Assembly: GCA_001564065.1 (NCBI GenBank)
Contig: LKNA01000001.1
Span: forward strand, 1-64,000
Length of the DNA: 64,000 nucleotides
Reading direction: 5' to 3'
DNA from: Chitinophagaceae bacterium T5-Br10_B2g13
GTDB lineage: Bacteria; Bacteroidota; Rhodothermia; Balneolales; Balneolaceae
A program made the position numbers and the translations under genes. Below, one piece after another: positions 9,301 to 16,584 of this stretch. Every line of letters begins with the position of its first letter. Within the stretch, counting starts at the first letter, position 1. The notes below the pieces were generated by a model, which was not told the DNA's origin, did no database searches, and was given only the letters and a program-made list of their open reading frames with translations.

Positions 9301-12005
9301 ACCAAAGCCTGGTGCGGTAAAACAATAACAGTCGATAAAGCCTGAACCGTATTAATTTTAAGATTGTCTTGAACTTTTTCCCAATAAAGCTTCCAGCGAA
9401 CTCTTGCCGGCCGATTAACAATATCAGTTGAGAGACTCACATAAATCGGGAATGCAAGTATTCCGAATGCAAAGAGCGTCCAAAGCCAGGCAGGCCCCGG
9501 CAGAAAAAACCAACCGGACACAAAAAAGAGTGTCAGAAAAAATGGATTTAGTGATCTTCGTAAATTGTCAAAAATCTTCCACCTTGAAAGGATATTGATT
9601 CGGTTTCTCTCTTTCCCGTTTTGGGTGGGTACTCTTTTCAAAAGCCAGGCGGCAATTTGCCAGTCGCCGCGCGTCCAGCGATGACTTCTTTTGCTATAGC
9701 TTGCATATGTAAGCGGATAGTCGTCATACAATTCAATATCTGAAGCAAGCCCGGTTCTCAAATATGTACTTTCAATTAAATCGTGGGAAAGAATGCGGTT
9801 TTCCGGAAATCGATCATTTAAGACTTCATGGAAAGCTCTCACGTCATAAATACCCTTTCCTGTAAAAACGGCTTCTCCGGCCAGATCCTGGTAAATATCA
9901 GATACAGCCGTTGAATAGGGATCCAAACCTACGTTTCCTGAAAATATTCTGGAAAACCATGTTTTCCGGGCCGAAGACGGAGGAATGGAAATTCTGGGTT
10001 GAATAATGGCATATCCCGACGTGATTCTCTTTTTCTCCCGGTTCAAAAATGCGCGGTTCAGCGGATGAGATATGGTACTGACTAACTTGATGGCACTATC
10101 GGGCGGTAACTTTGTATCCGAATCTAATGTTATGACATAGTTTACATTTTCCCGCTGAATCGATTCAGTGAAATCACCTGCCATAAACGAGTACGTTGTA
10201 TCTGTATCCGGATCACAAAGAAGCTGGTTAAACTCTTCCAGTTTGCCCCTTTTTCGCTCCCAACCCATCCATACTCCTTCTGCTTCGTTCCAGAGGCGAT
10301 CTCTGTGCAGTACAAAAAATTTATCCCCATAAGCTGAAGAGTACTTCTCATTCAACTCCAAAATAGCTTTTTTGGCTTCATCCAGAATCTCCTGGTCTTT
10401 CGGTTCTGTTTTATTAACCGAATCTTTAAAATCTGAAAGCAGAGCAAACTGCAGTCCCGGGTGCGGGTTTGCCAAAGATCTTATTTCAAGCCGATTTATT
10501 TGATCTCTCACATCTTCGGCTGAAGAAAACATTGTAGGTACCACAACCATTGTTCTGGATGAATCGGGAATAGTGTCCCTAAAATCCATTTTATTCAACT
10601 TTCGGGGCGGAAGCAGAAATACAAAAAATCGATTAACGGCCGAAACGGACAGATCAAGCGCCGGGAAAAATGAAACCAATACTACCGAAGTAGCAATGAA
10701 CAGAGATTCACTAATAGCGTCCGTTACAAACCATAAAATCACCATCAGTACTATAGTATGCAGGATAATGGTGGCTATATACCAAAAAGGCCGGTTTTCG
10801 AGTCCTTTCTGCAATCTTTCGCGATATGGCATGCGATACCCCAGAATGGAAGCAAACTTTTTGTATCCCTCGCCTACCAGATAGTACCCGATATGTTCTT
10901 TTGTTGCAGACCGATTATAAAGTGAGTCCGAACCTTCATCACTCTCCTCATTCAAACGGCTTTGATCTTCTGCCAAGATCAATACCTGTTCTGCAACATT
11001 CGTTTCAGACTTTTCTGAGTATCGGCTTAAACGCTCAACAACACGGCGATAACGATCCCGTGTTTCAAAATCCATTTTGGAATAGGCCCCATAGGGATCA
11101 AGTCGAAGGATCTGATCTACAATAGAACACTCTTCAACAAAATCAGACCAATCTGTTTCCGAAGATTCACGAAGTGTAATAACAGCATTTTGGATACTGA
11201 CCTGGAGACGGGACTGCCGCTGTGCATCAGTGCGCTTGGCTTCATCAGCCGTAACATCCAGCTGTTTAAATCTGTAATTGAACCATCTCTTCTGTTCTTC
11301 CTGCAGAAGGCCGCTCTGCTGCAACTGGTTATAAAGTTCAATCAGTACGGGAACAATATCATCCGTATTCCTATACTTTTCTATCCAATCAGACATGGAG
11401 TTAATCAGCTTTCCGGGTTCGTGAATATCACTTTCACTCTTTTTACTGATCAGATCATTGACTTCTCTCCAAATCTTTTTCCTGTCTAAAATTCGGGAAG
11501 CTTTTTCTGAAAGGTTCTGAACCAGAATTAACCGGATCATAATAGGTATAGCCCATATCTCCCCCAACTTCAGAGTTTCATGCTGCTGATACTGCTGCAC
11601 ATAATGAATTAATACCCCCTCATCCACAAGGTTGTCGGTATGTAAGAGGTAGTTTAGTATCAGCTCATAAACTCTGGGCAAACCCTCATGTTCGCCGGTG
11701 GAAAGTGCGGGAAGTCGTTTTTGAAATTCTCGTGGAAAATCCTCTTCAACCTGAACAATCTGCTCCTGAATGATGTAAAAATTGTCGATTAACCACTCTG
11801 CAGCTGTCGAAAGGTCCCGGTTCTGTTTGGCCAGACCGGACAACACCCGATAGGCATCTACCAATACCTTTTTGGAGTCTTCAATAATGGGTTTAACCGG
11901 ACGCATTCTTTTCGAGGAGTCTGATACGGAATGTATCTCTGCCAGATTTGCTGCACTCTCTTTTAAATAGCTAATATTATAGGATATCTTGGATTCCTGA
12001 TCCAT
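3303..12005 (-). CDS. Cyclic beta-1,2-glucan synthase family (NdvB/ChvB-like; GT plus glycoamylase-like plus GH94 modules)
   Basis: ORF 2900 aa; GT motifs (NYVITLDSDTKLP, RSHRWTRGDWQ), multiple TM segments, glycoamylase-like (GGTMFEYLMPLLF), GH94 signature GAGDWNDGMNRVG. Confidence 0.93.
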   Translation of the reverse strand: MDQESKISYNISYLKESAANLAEIHSVSDSSKRMRPVKPIIEDSKKVLVDAYRVLSGLAKQNRDLSTAAEWLIDNFYIIQEQIVQVEEDFPREFQKRLPALSTGEHEGLPRVYELILNYLLHTDNLVDEGVLIHYVQQYQQHETLKLGEIWAIPIMIRLILVQNLSEKASRILDRKKIWREVNDLISKKSESDIHEPGKLINSMSDWIEKYRNTDDIVPVLIELYNQLQQSGLLQEEQKRWFNYRFKQLDVTADEAKRTDAQRQSRLQVSIQNAVITLRESSETDWSDFVEECSIVDQILRLDPYGAYSKMDFETRDRYRRVVERLSRYSEKSETNVAEQVLILAEDQSRLNEESDEGSDSLYNRSATKEHIGYYLVGEGYKKFASILGYRMPYRERLQKGLENRPFWYIATIILHTIVLMVILWFVTDAISESLFIATSVVLVSFFPALDLSVSAVNRFFVFLLPPRKLNKMDFRDTIPDSSRTMVVVPTMFSSAEDVRDQINRLEIRSLANPHPGLQFALLSDFKDSVNKTEPKDQEILDEAKKAILELNEKYSSAYGDKFFVLHRDRLWNEAEGVWMGWERKRGKLEEFNQLLCDPDTDTTYSFMAGDFTESIQRENVNYVITLDSDTKLPPDSAIKLVSTISHPLNRAFLNREKKRITSGYAIIQPRISIPPSSARKTWFSRIFSGNVGLDPYSTAVSDIYQDLAGEAVFTGKGIYDVRAFHEVLNDRFPENRILSHDLIESTYLRTGLASDIELYDDYPLTYASYSKRSHRWTRGDWQIAAWLLKRVPTQNGKERNRINILSRWKIFDNLRRSLNPFFLTLFFVSGWFFLPGPAWLWTLFAFGILAFPIYVSLSTDIVNRPARVRWKLYWEKVQDNLKINTVQALSTVIVLPHQALVQLDAVFRTLYRLSISKRNLLEWTTASQTESNSPNSLSAYVRMMLLPVILGVWILVGALNTNPGYLWTLAPFFVLWSGAPFYVWYISQPTKSTQAKVDKSDYLLLREYSRRTWFFFERMVTDKNSWLPPDNFQVDPPLSPVDRTSPTNIGLALTANLVAYNRGYITYSELLDRMENTLLSINKLERYKGHFFNWYQTTMGDVLNPRYVSTVDSGNLAAGLIVAKEGIRAASEEQALNSKFWQGLKDTVRTVKNIFDELENDCPQANPCFREIQLVTKIMLDKIKQSEKSGLDLLREIKEDAARLSAVDLLPLGSHYDDQYMQDLRYWVESPLHQLEKSIAEWKCLSMDSDRDLSDYSPKMLDEYAQNRENKSQCILLLNRWKKQTDNIISICEKLIEEMDFTFLYLKKRGLFTIGYNVDRAQLDKSTYDLLASEARIASYIAIAKGDIPVEHWFRLSRRLTSLSRNEILLSWGGTMFEYLMPLLFMKSVPETLMDHTYENVVKWQQEYGKKNKKPWGFSESAYYNLNIDMHYQYRAFGAPGLGLKRGLAEEYVVAPYASLLSLSVDPFSSIENLKRIERKGGFGLHGFYDALDFTPSRLNSGESHKVVKSYMVHHHGMGLIALENFMNDNLIQEYFHADPRIQGCELILQERVPRGVPIKEPHPIEVELEPGEQEAVQKIVEHAGMGELDTSPPRLHILSNGNFSTLLTHTGTGSSQCNGVTLNGWEPDPTVDPLGVFVYIKDLKSGKFWSAGHQPVKRKPDRYDSWFHNGKMVTSRVDEWIETTTEVCVSPDYPIELRKITLTNYSEKERELEVTSYAEVVLNQSKDHNAHPAFSKLFIQTEYLAEHHALLAKRRPRSDKESPMWMVHTFAGDDSDNLTDPLQYETERSKFIGRGRTLSHPKAMDSDSRLDCSLGNVSDPIMSLRKKIKLGPGEKVIFAFGLGYAKSEQEAIHMADMYDNSLSVFRAFDLADVYSSVELNHIGINSREAHYFQKLASHLIYSNSKFRADSSILMQNRKKQQDLWAYGISGDLPLVVFKIDQTDQIKHLKKMLKAHAFWRQRGLQSELLILNDHAPSYADEVQEAIYQLIESSSERGLINKYGGIFVHRTDKIPPEDLMLVQTVAHAQFRHKLPAREDLILQGVDTQSWMNEGVENDYKPVPVEFNDEIDERKPEENLRFFNGFGGFSEDGKEYRIQINIDPETNRHSFPPAPWVNILSNPDFGTLVSERGAGYTWSENSRENKITTWSNDPVLDTHSEAFFIRDNERKIFWSPAPGPVPGNGNYEAVHGFGHTTFHHKSAGLKQELTHFVPLSDSVKISRLTIENVDRKSCSLSLFRYLDTVLGVSRKSSSRYVTSHFMNEMQSLFSRNFYNNEFAGRVAYSGVYMPDYEDEVFYTTERENFIGRNRSLNNPIAVGKNKNLDNRIDVGSDPCAALQFDLNLEKGEKRVIYFFDGEAKSEVEAKKVLSEYRDVEKAESALSSVIDFWSDKIGRVQVETPDKSIDLMVNGWLTYQNLSSRMWGRTAYYQAGGAFGFRDQLQDSMALLYVDPALTRTQILLHASKQFEEGDVLHWWHPPTGRGIRSKITDDRLWLPYVTDHYIRVTGDRDILNEEISYITARSLEDDEHEVYLTPQVTEKTGSLYEHCCKAIDISLQFGQHGLPLIGAGDWNDGMNRVGEEGRGESVWLGFFIYITLDRFIPICKKMDDTNRAERYKKTASELKKRLNDAGWDGEWYLRAYYDDGTPLGSVQNEECKIDAISQAWAVISGVATDERAQKALQSAENHLVSEPEGIIRLLTPPFDKTEKNPGYIKGYIPGVRENGGQYTHAALWLIKAMAELGRGEKAVNYLNMVNPINHASTFDKCLQYKVEPYVVAADVYGEPPLTGMGGWTWYTGSGGWMYRVMLESVLGFRIEGKQIILKPAISKSWKSYTIRYKPDDIGTEYIIKIENRDGLESGKLAGQVDGEEFSQDKIMAKIKILNDGKTHRVELIMVGEKEKV

Positions 12006-12147
12006 ACCACTCCCTCAGATCGTAATTCAGAATTGAGCTTCCCTTTCAAGTAATATCCACTTCTTTTCTTACAGACAGATAGGGAATAGTTGATTCTGTT
12101 TGAAGGGATTTCTCAACCTGAGTGTAAGATTTTCACAAAACCTGAAT

Positions 12148-12606
12148 TTATTCCATCCAATCGCTCTCTGTTTCAAGCGGCCGATATTTATTCCAGATTT
12201 TTTGAATTGCCTTGGGCATCTGTCCGCGTATATCATCCATCTCCCCGACAGAAGTTCGATCGTAAAGCGTCTCCAGTATAACCCGGAAGGCATCCTCTGC
12301 AGTTATTGGGTTTGTATTACCAAGACCTTCCCTGATTCTGATCATAAACTTTTCAGCATTCAATTTATCAGGTTTTCCAAACGGCTTATATCCTTCAAAA
12401 TATATACCACGAATTAAAACCGGCAGCTGTGCTGATAGCTGAAAGACCTCTTCTAAGGTTGTTCTGTCTCGTAATGTATGCAGCACCGTTTTTAAACATC
12501 CATAGGCCCAGTCAGTCCGATCCGGAAATCCGGCCCGATCGCCGATTTCGAATAGCCACTCATTTGCCTCTTTACAGTGTTTCTCAAAATTTACTTTTGT
12601 ACTCAT
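12148..12606 (-). CDS. DUF2267 domain protein
   Basis: ORF 152 aa; duplicated A(Y/F)..(L/I)..VL..L.DRT pattern and QLP..I.GIYFEGY typical of DUF2267. Confidence 0.8.
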   Translation of the reverse strand: MSTKVNFEKHCKEANEWLFEIGDRAGFPDRTDWAYGCLKTVLHTLRDRTTLEEVFQLSAQLPVLIRGIYFEGYKPFGKPDKLNAEKFMIRIREGLGNTNPITAEDAFRVILETLYDRTSVGEMDDIRGQMPKAIQKIWNKYRPLETESDWME

Positions 12607-12643
12607 TTTAACCTCATTTTTATAATTTCAGGTATGTTATTTT

Positions 12644-13525
12644 TTAAAAATTGAACAACCACCCAACTCCCACTACGAAGTCGGCTGAAGATTCGGTGAG
12701 TCCAAGTGAAAAGGATGTATTGATAAGCAGATCATCTCCCGGCATCAAACCTATCCCAAAATTCAAATTCACAGGAGGATCAAAATCATCTATCACTTTT
12801 GTAAGGCCGTTTACAGAACTACTTAGTAACCATCTTCTGTTACTCAACATTTTACCTGTACTGAAACTGTATGCCAGCACATTATTCAACTTTATATCTG
12901 CCATATCCCCGAGCCACCAATGCATCAAATCAGCAGAAAAAAACCACCTCGACTGCAGACCTTTGGAAGCCGATACTCCCACTCCTGCATCCCAGGAGCC
13001 TGTACCATAGCCTGCGGCTGGATCTGTAATTGGCACTTTAAGCTGTCCATTCACATAGATTGAGGTCATGCCGTTTGAACTGCGATAAAAACGGTATCCG
13101 CTATTTACAGACGGATCACTGAAGCTTGCCCGTGTGTACTGAGTGGTATCGGACAGAATTATAGGTTCCCTATTGCCTCCCTGGCCCGGCCCCATACCGG
13201 AACCTCCACCGCGACCTGCCCGATCTACAACACCATGCTCAGTTCCTCCCGTCGGTAATCCTCCAATGGTGTTATAAGACACCCACGGTGTGCTCTGTAC
13301 TACAAATGGCACTTGAAAAGAGATCGTAAATCGGTTTGCCCGGATAGACACCCCATTAAACAGATAGAAACTTTGTGTACTCTCTTCAAAATAATAGGAA
13401 CCGAAAGAGACCTGCGCACCGCCTGTATAACTCACTTGTTGAGAATGAGCCGGCAAGCAGCTCACTGCTTTAATCAGTAAAGCGAACAGTAAGATGACAC
13501 TTCCTTTTCCAATCCCTATCATCAT
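12644..13525 (-). CDS. Secreted/outer-membrane beta-rich protein of unknown function
   Basis: ORF 293 aa; N-terminal signal-like sequence, alternating beta-strand pattern, C-terminal aromatic VGVGWLFNF. Confidence 0.65.
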   Translation of the reverse strand: MMIGIGKGSVILLFALLIKAVSCLPAHSQQVSYTGGAQVSFGSYYFEESTQSFYLFNGVSIRANRFTISFQVPFVVQSTPWVSYNTIGGLPTGGTEHGVVDRAGRGGGSGMGPGQGGNREPIILSDTTQYTRASFSDPSVNSGYRFYRSSNGMTSIYVNGQLKVPITDPAAGYGTGSWDAGVGVSASKGLQSRWFFSADLMHWWLGDMADIKLNNVLAYSFSTGKMLSNRRWLLSSSVNGLTKVIDDFDPPVNLNFGIGLMPGDDLLINTSFSLGLTESSADFVVGVGWLFNF

Positions 13526-13541
13526 CCCGATATCCGAATAA

Positions 13542-14039
13542 TTATTGTTGATGTTCGCGCAGCCTTGTTGTCATTCGCTCCATGGTTCGAACCGCCTCTT
13601 CCATCTGTTCGGTCATGTCAGAAAGATGTTTTTGCATGCGCTCCATATCCTGTCTCATTTCACGATTCTGCATCATTTCTCTATTCTGAAGCATCAGGTC
13701 GCATCTTTCAGCAGCATTTTTCATGTTTCCTAACGTCATGCCCATCTGCTCACCAAAACGATGCATCATCTGAAATTGATTCTTCATCTGCTCATTTTGA
13801 GCCTGTTCCATCCGGCGGTTCATATCCTGCGTCATCGCCTGGGTTCGCTCCATCATTTGATTCATTCGCTGCATCATAACTTGCATCTCCTGATGTTGTC
13901 TCATCTGTTGCTGCTGCATCTGCTGCCCCGTTTGTTGAGCAAACAATGGCATGGATGAGGCCACAACGATCAAAATCAGTGCTGTTGATCTACTAACTAT
14001 TTTGAACATTTTATTCTCCTTTGATTCATGTTTTTTCAA
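13542..14039 (-). CDS. Secreted Met/Gln-rich predicted coiled-coil protein
   Basis: ORF 165 aa; signal-like N-terminus (ALILIVVASSMPLFAQ), then MQQQQMRQHQEMQVMMQRMNQMMERTQAM... composition. Confidence 0.7.
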   Translation of the reverse strand: MKKHESKENKMFKIVSRSTALILIVVASSMPLFAQQTGQQMQQQQMRQHQEMQVMMQRMNQMMERTQAMTQDMNRRMEQAQNEQMKNQFQMMHRFGEQMGMTLGNMKNAAERCDLMLQNREMMQNREMRQDMERMQKHLSDMTEQMEEAVRTMERMTTRLREHQQ

Positions 14040-14461
14040 GATTTATTATCACAAATGGAAGTTCATCACATTTTCAGCCGATCCATACAGCAGATAACCC
14101 TCTCTTTTGTAGTATAAGTTTATACTCTTTTGTACTGTTTTTCCTTGGTGGTAGTCCGGCGGGTACCTATTCCAACTACAATACTTCGTTAAACCTAATC
14201 AGGCATGGTATAACCGGTTTTACAGATAGGCATTCGTTTTTTCTCCTGTTAGTTCAAAGGGAAAATCATACATAATAAGACGTCTAAATCAGGTTTTGGG
14301 AAACCATTATTTGATAGTCTGTTTATCAACCTCCAAATAAGGTGACTGTACCCTGTGGTGATAATACTACAAGCAATTAACAGCAAATCTTACACGGCGT
14401 TATCACCTAAGTGTTTATACTACTATTGAGTTCTTTGAGCAAATGAGAGTGACTAGATTTA

Positions 14462-14650
14462 GGGCACAGTTTAATTCGTTACTACGGTAACAAGTTGAAC
14501 ATATCAGGAAATAGTCCGCTGATAAATCAATGTATCTTCAACAAAAGGAGTGCATGATTGTGCCCCGGTCTGAATTTGTGGTTAATGTTGAGCAAGCAAG
14601 TGACCCGAAAACAGCCAGAGAGAAAACAAGAGAGGTTCGGTAAAGAAACT
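14462..14650 (+). ncRNA. RNA element A, 5' structured module (unidentified class)
   Basis: Closing helix GGGCACA(14462-14468)/TGTGCCC(14559-14565); hairpin GTTAC-TACG-GTAAC (14478-14491); hairpin ATCAG-GAAATAGTCCG-CTGAT (14503-14523); CGGTC/GACCCG helix downstream. Homologous to 16294-16469. Confidence 0.65.
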
Positions 14651-14751
14651 CGAAGCCAGCAGTTAGGGGTGCCCTGGATCCAACAGGACTGAGAAAAACC
14701 CTCTGAACTTGAATCCCGATCATACGGGGCGTAAGGAAATTGTTGGCTTCG
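14651..14751 (+). ncRNA. TPP (Thi-box) riboswitch-like aptamer, element A
   Basis: P1 CGAAGCCAGCA/TGTTGGCTTCG; AGGGGTG...AACCCT (P2); CCTG/CAGG (P3); ACTGAGA junction; AACTTGAA...CCCG-ATCATA-CGGG...GCGTAAGGAAA (P4/P5). Same topology as the TPP aptamer. Confidence 0.8.
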
Positions 14752-14772
14752 ATATCTAATTAAGAGAGAGTA

Positions 14773-14809
14773 GCCCGGCAATCAATAGTCCTGATTGCCG
14801 GGCTTTTTT
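14773..14809 (+). terminator. Rho-independent terminator 21 nt after TPP-like aptamer A
   Basis: GCCCGGCAATCA-atagtcc-TGATTGCCGGGC followed by TTTTTT. Confidence 0.88.
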
Positions 14810-14906
14810 GTTCCAGGGTAGAACTTTATGAATGGAATAGTACGATACTCATGACTTAAAGTTCATCCCATATGCTGGAATAAATCGTATCAATTCAGTA
14901 TGCGAA

Positions 14907-15278
14907 TCATTTCCGAATCGGGGAACTCCTCTTTAGAACAGGTTTTGCTTCACGCAAATCATCAGTCAGATCCTCTTTGTGATGTTGGTGAAAGACGTTA
15001 ATCAAAAATAGAAATAACCATGTTCCAATAAATGAAAAGAATACTCCATCACCTATTCCTGTAGCTATGCCTATTATTCCGATACCCACACTTCCAATCA
15101 CCCCAAAAATGATGTTAGCATAAAACGAAACCCCCTCTTTTCGAATAATTAATGCCATAGAGAGCCCTACGATTAAACCGACAGAGATGTACCAATAAAT
15201 AAGTGTACCTGTTATTACATCCATGGTCTTTCTCCTAATAATTAAATGATGTGGATGATCCGGCCGGCTTTGTGCCAT
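14907..15278 (-). CDS. Small membrane protein, GlsB/YeaQ/YmgE (transglycosylase-associated)-like
   Basis: ORF 123 aa; three TM segments, IIRKEGVSFYANIIFGVIGSVGIGIIG; probable start at internal Met (MDVITG). Confidence 0.55.
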   Translation of the reverse strand: MAQSRPDHPHHLIIRRKTMDVITGTLIYWYISVGLIVGLSMALIIRKEGVSFYANIIFGVIGSVGIGIIGIATGIGDGVFFSFIGTWLFLFLINVFHQHHKEDLTDDLREAKPVLKRSSPIRK

Positions 15279-15339
15279 CTTTTCGCTTTCGCGTTAACCG
15301 GGTCTGCACCCTAAACCGACCGGTCATCCAGATATTAGC

Positions 15340-15549
15340 TCACGCTTTCTGATCTTCCAGTACAAAAGTAATCTTGGCATTCACTCTGAATTTGACCACT
15401 TTATTATTTTCCACTATCCCCTGCATGTTTTCGCAATAAACACTTCGGATATTGTGAACTGTTTTCGATGCTTCTTTCACCGCATTTTTAACAGCATCTT
15501 CCATTGTGCTTCCTTCCGCTATAACTTCAATAACTTTTGCTAAAGACAT
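15340..15549 (-). CDS. Dodecin family flavin-binding protein
   Basis: ORF 69 aa; KVIEVIAEGSTMEDAVKNAVKEASKTVHNIRSVYCENMQGIVENNKVVKFRVNAKITFVLE matches dodecin pattern. Confidence 0.92.
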   Translation of the reverse strand: MSLAKVIEVIAEGSTMEDAVKNAVKEASKTVHNIRSVYCENMQGIVENNKVVKFRVNAKITFVLEDQKA

Positions 15550-15844
15550 AATCTCTCCTATTTAAGCTTTATTTAGTGCGTTCACTTAAAGGTTATAAAT
15601 CTATTCATTCTTCAGCGTGCTTGATCTGTAAGGTCGCTGTAAAACTTTCACTGTTCGATCTGTAAGTAATCCATAACCTCAAATCGGACGGAGAATCGTA
15701 ACAATTATGTCAGGTTTTCCTTACATCAATCTCGGTGATTCCATGAGCCCAACTCCATCATTAAACTGATAACAGTTCTGTCGGCATTAGTTAATTTACA
15801 CTAAACTGAAGCTGATATATTGAATCATAAAATCCGGAGAGTTT

Positions 15845-16096
15845 ATGAGACCGTACGAAAGAAGAATAAAATTAGTCCTGGACGTACCGAAGAAAACGGG
15901 CGCTTATCATAAGTTAATGGAGCAATGGGAGAATGAAGGTGGAGCAATTAAAGTCAATCAAAGCAGTGAAATAATCCCGGAAGCAAATATACCATTTCGA
16001 GAAGGCGAAGCATTCCAGGTTGTGAGGGGATCCATCGATTTCGAGGAAGAAGGAGTCTACTACATTGTTGATATCATGAAAGTAGATATCGAGTAA
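15845..16096 (+). CDS. Small protein of unknown function (83 aa)
   Basis: ATG preceded by GGAGAG-type purine-rich sequence; compact acidic ORF. Confidence 0.6.
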   Translation: MRPYERRIKLVLDVPKKTGAYHKLMEQWENEGGAIKVNQSSEIIPEANIPFREGEAFQVVRGSIDFEEEGVYYIVDIMKVDIE

Positions 16097-16293
16097 TAGC
16101 CACCATTCAATAATCCATTAAAAGAGTAATTAACCGAACTCGGGCTGGAAATAAAACAGAAAGTCTTATTCTTCGGGTGGCTTTCACTGTGATTCAAGAA
16201 AATACTACAACTTGATTTTCTAAAGAACTACAAGGTTTTTAATAACTGTTTTTATACTGCAGTAGAAGTTATTGACATACTGTAAAAAATTAA

Positions 16294-16469
16294 GAGCACA
16301 GAGTCATTCTTATGCTACGGCTGAGAGTTATTCAGACCAGAAAAATTATCCGCTGGCTCTTTTTAAATCCTTCAAACGATTCGAAAAGTGTGCTCCGGTT
16401 AACCATTTTCCAATTCCTGAAAATTGGTTGTAAACGGTGATTTATTAAGCCGATTACAAAAAATATTGT
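16294..16469 (+). ncRNA. RNA element B, 5' structured module (homolog of element A)
   Basis: Closing helix GAGCACA(16294-16300)/TGTGCTC(16389-16395); CTACGG at 16315-16320; hairpin CCAG-AAAAATTATCCG-CTGG (16337-16356); CCGG helix start at 16395. Aligns to 14462-14650. Confidence 0.65.
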
Positions 16470-16565
16470 CGGAGTCTTGGCGGGAGTGTCTTGATTCGTT
16501 CAAGTCTGAGATACATTCTTATAACTTGAAGCAGTTAATACTGACGAAAGGAGACTGAGACTCCG
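16470..16565 (+). ncRNA. TPP (Thi-box) riboswitch-like aptamer, element B
   Basis: P1 CGGAGTCT/AGACTCCG; GAGTGT...ACATTC (P2); CTTGA-TTCGT-TCAAG (P3); TCTGAGAT junction; AACTTGAA-GCAGT-TAAT-ACTGACGAAAGG (P4/P5). Confidence 0.82.
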
Positions 16566-16584
16566 ATCAATTTCAATCAAAAAG

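Noticed and set aside
3508-11489. Many plus-strand ORFs antisense to the glucan synthase gene
   Set aside because: Shadow ORFs of a long, well-supported coding sequence; none shows domain motifs or a ribosome-binding context.
14527-14781. ORFs 14527-14781 and 14538-14723 on the minus strand
   Set aside because: They lie antisense to the TPP-like aptamer and terminator of element A, have odd composition and no recognisable domain; the RNA explanation fits better.
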